From JBBRYW01 sp038253945 (GTDB lineage: Bacteria > Actinomycetota > Thermoleophilia > Gaiellales > Gaiellaceae), in assembly GCA_038253945.1 (NCBI GenBank), contig JBBSGR010000039.1, forward strand, positions 1 through 5,775: a stretch of DNA of 5,775 nucleotides. The letters are read 5' to 3'. A program made the translations under genes and the position numbers. Positions 5,712 through 5,775 of this stretch are shown here, piece after piece. The notes beneath the pieces were generated by a model that saw only the letters and a program-made list of their open reading frames with translations, ran no database searches and was not told the DNA's origin. The first letter of the stretch is position 1. Each line of letters starts with the position of its first letter.

Positions 5712-5775
5712 CTACGCCTCCGCCGCGGCGGCTGGCTCGAGGAAGTGGAGGTCGATCTGCTTGATCATCAACATC
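5712..5775 (-). CDS. C-terminal end of an unidentified gene (5' part outside window)
   Basis: The minus strand reads in from the window edge and gives MLMIKQIDLHFLEPAAAAEA followed by TAG (5714-5712). The Ala/Glu-rich tail after a hydrophobic/charged stretch looks like a genuine protein C-terminus. The stop lies 30 bp before the ATG of the 94-residue gene, which has its own ribosome binding site, so the two are probably co-transcribed. The 20 residues are too few to name a family. The Met at the edge could in principle be the start of a tiny ORF, but continuation upstream is more likely. Confidence 0.45.
   Translation of the reverse strand, partial: MLMIKQIDLHFLEPAAAAEA

Overview
The window is high-GC DNA (strong G/C preference at third codon positions, GTG and ATG starts, GGAGG-type ribosome binding sites). 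The gene content is a run of class III cyclase / STAND NTPase / TPR proteins, a MarR-type remnant, a GFA-fold enzyme and a small ABM-like protein. This suggests a soil-type actinobacterium, perhaps Thermoleophilia (Gaiellales/Solirubrobacterales-like). The assignment is inferred from protein character alone.

Left part (1-1840, + strand). The window opens inside the C-terminal TPR half of one STAND/TPR regulator, which ends at 1120. A second, paralogous cyclase-type gene starts at 1113, overlapping that stop. It breaks after about 56 codons: a G is missing at 1281-1284, an in-frame TAG follows at 1352, and homology ends near 1387. Next comes the wreck of an alpha/beta hydrolase gene (about 1456-1830). 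Pieces of it lie in all three forward frames, and the segments that should carry the catalytic Ser and the acid-bearing strand are missing.

Centre (1844-5210). An intact minus-strand GFA/CENP-V-type zinc protein diverges from a large plus-strand gene. The large gene encodes a class III nucleotide cyclase domain, a STAND/NB-ARC-like ATPase and a long TPR array. Read through, it would be about 916 residues, but one extra base near 3176 splits it. In addition, its Walker A glycine next to the lysine is replaced by Glu.

Right part (5211-5775). A frameshifted C-terminal scrap of a MarR-type regulator lies between the stop of the large gene and a convergent minus-strand pair. The pair is an intact 94-residue ABM-like protein and, upstream of it on the same strand, the last 20 codons of another gene, 30 bp apart and so possibly one operon.

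Overall this is a signalling-gene array in decay. It holds tandem cyclase/STAND/TPR paralogues and three gene remnants, with small intact metabolic-type genes between them. I see no RNA gene, CRISPR array, transposase or phage gene, and no convincing new system. The unusual content is the concentration of frame lesions and the altered active-site residues in the large regulator.
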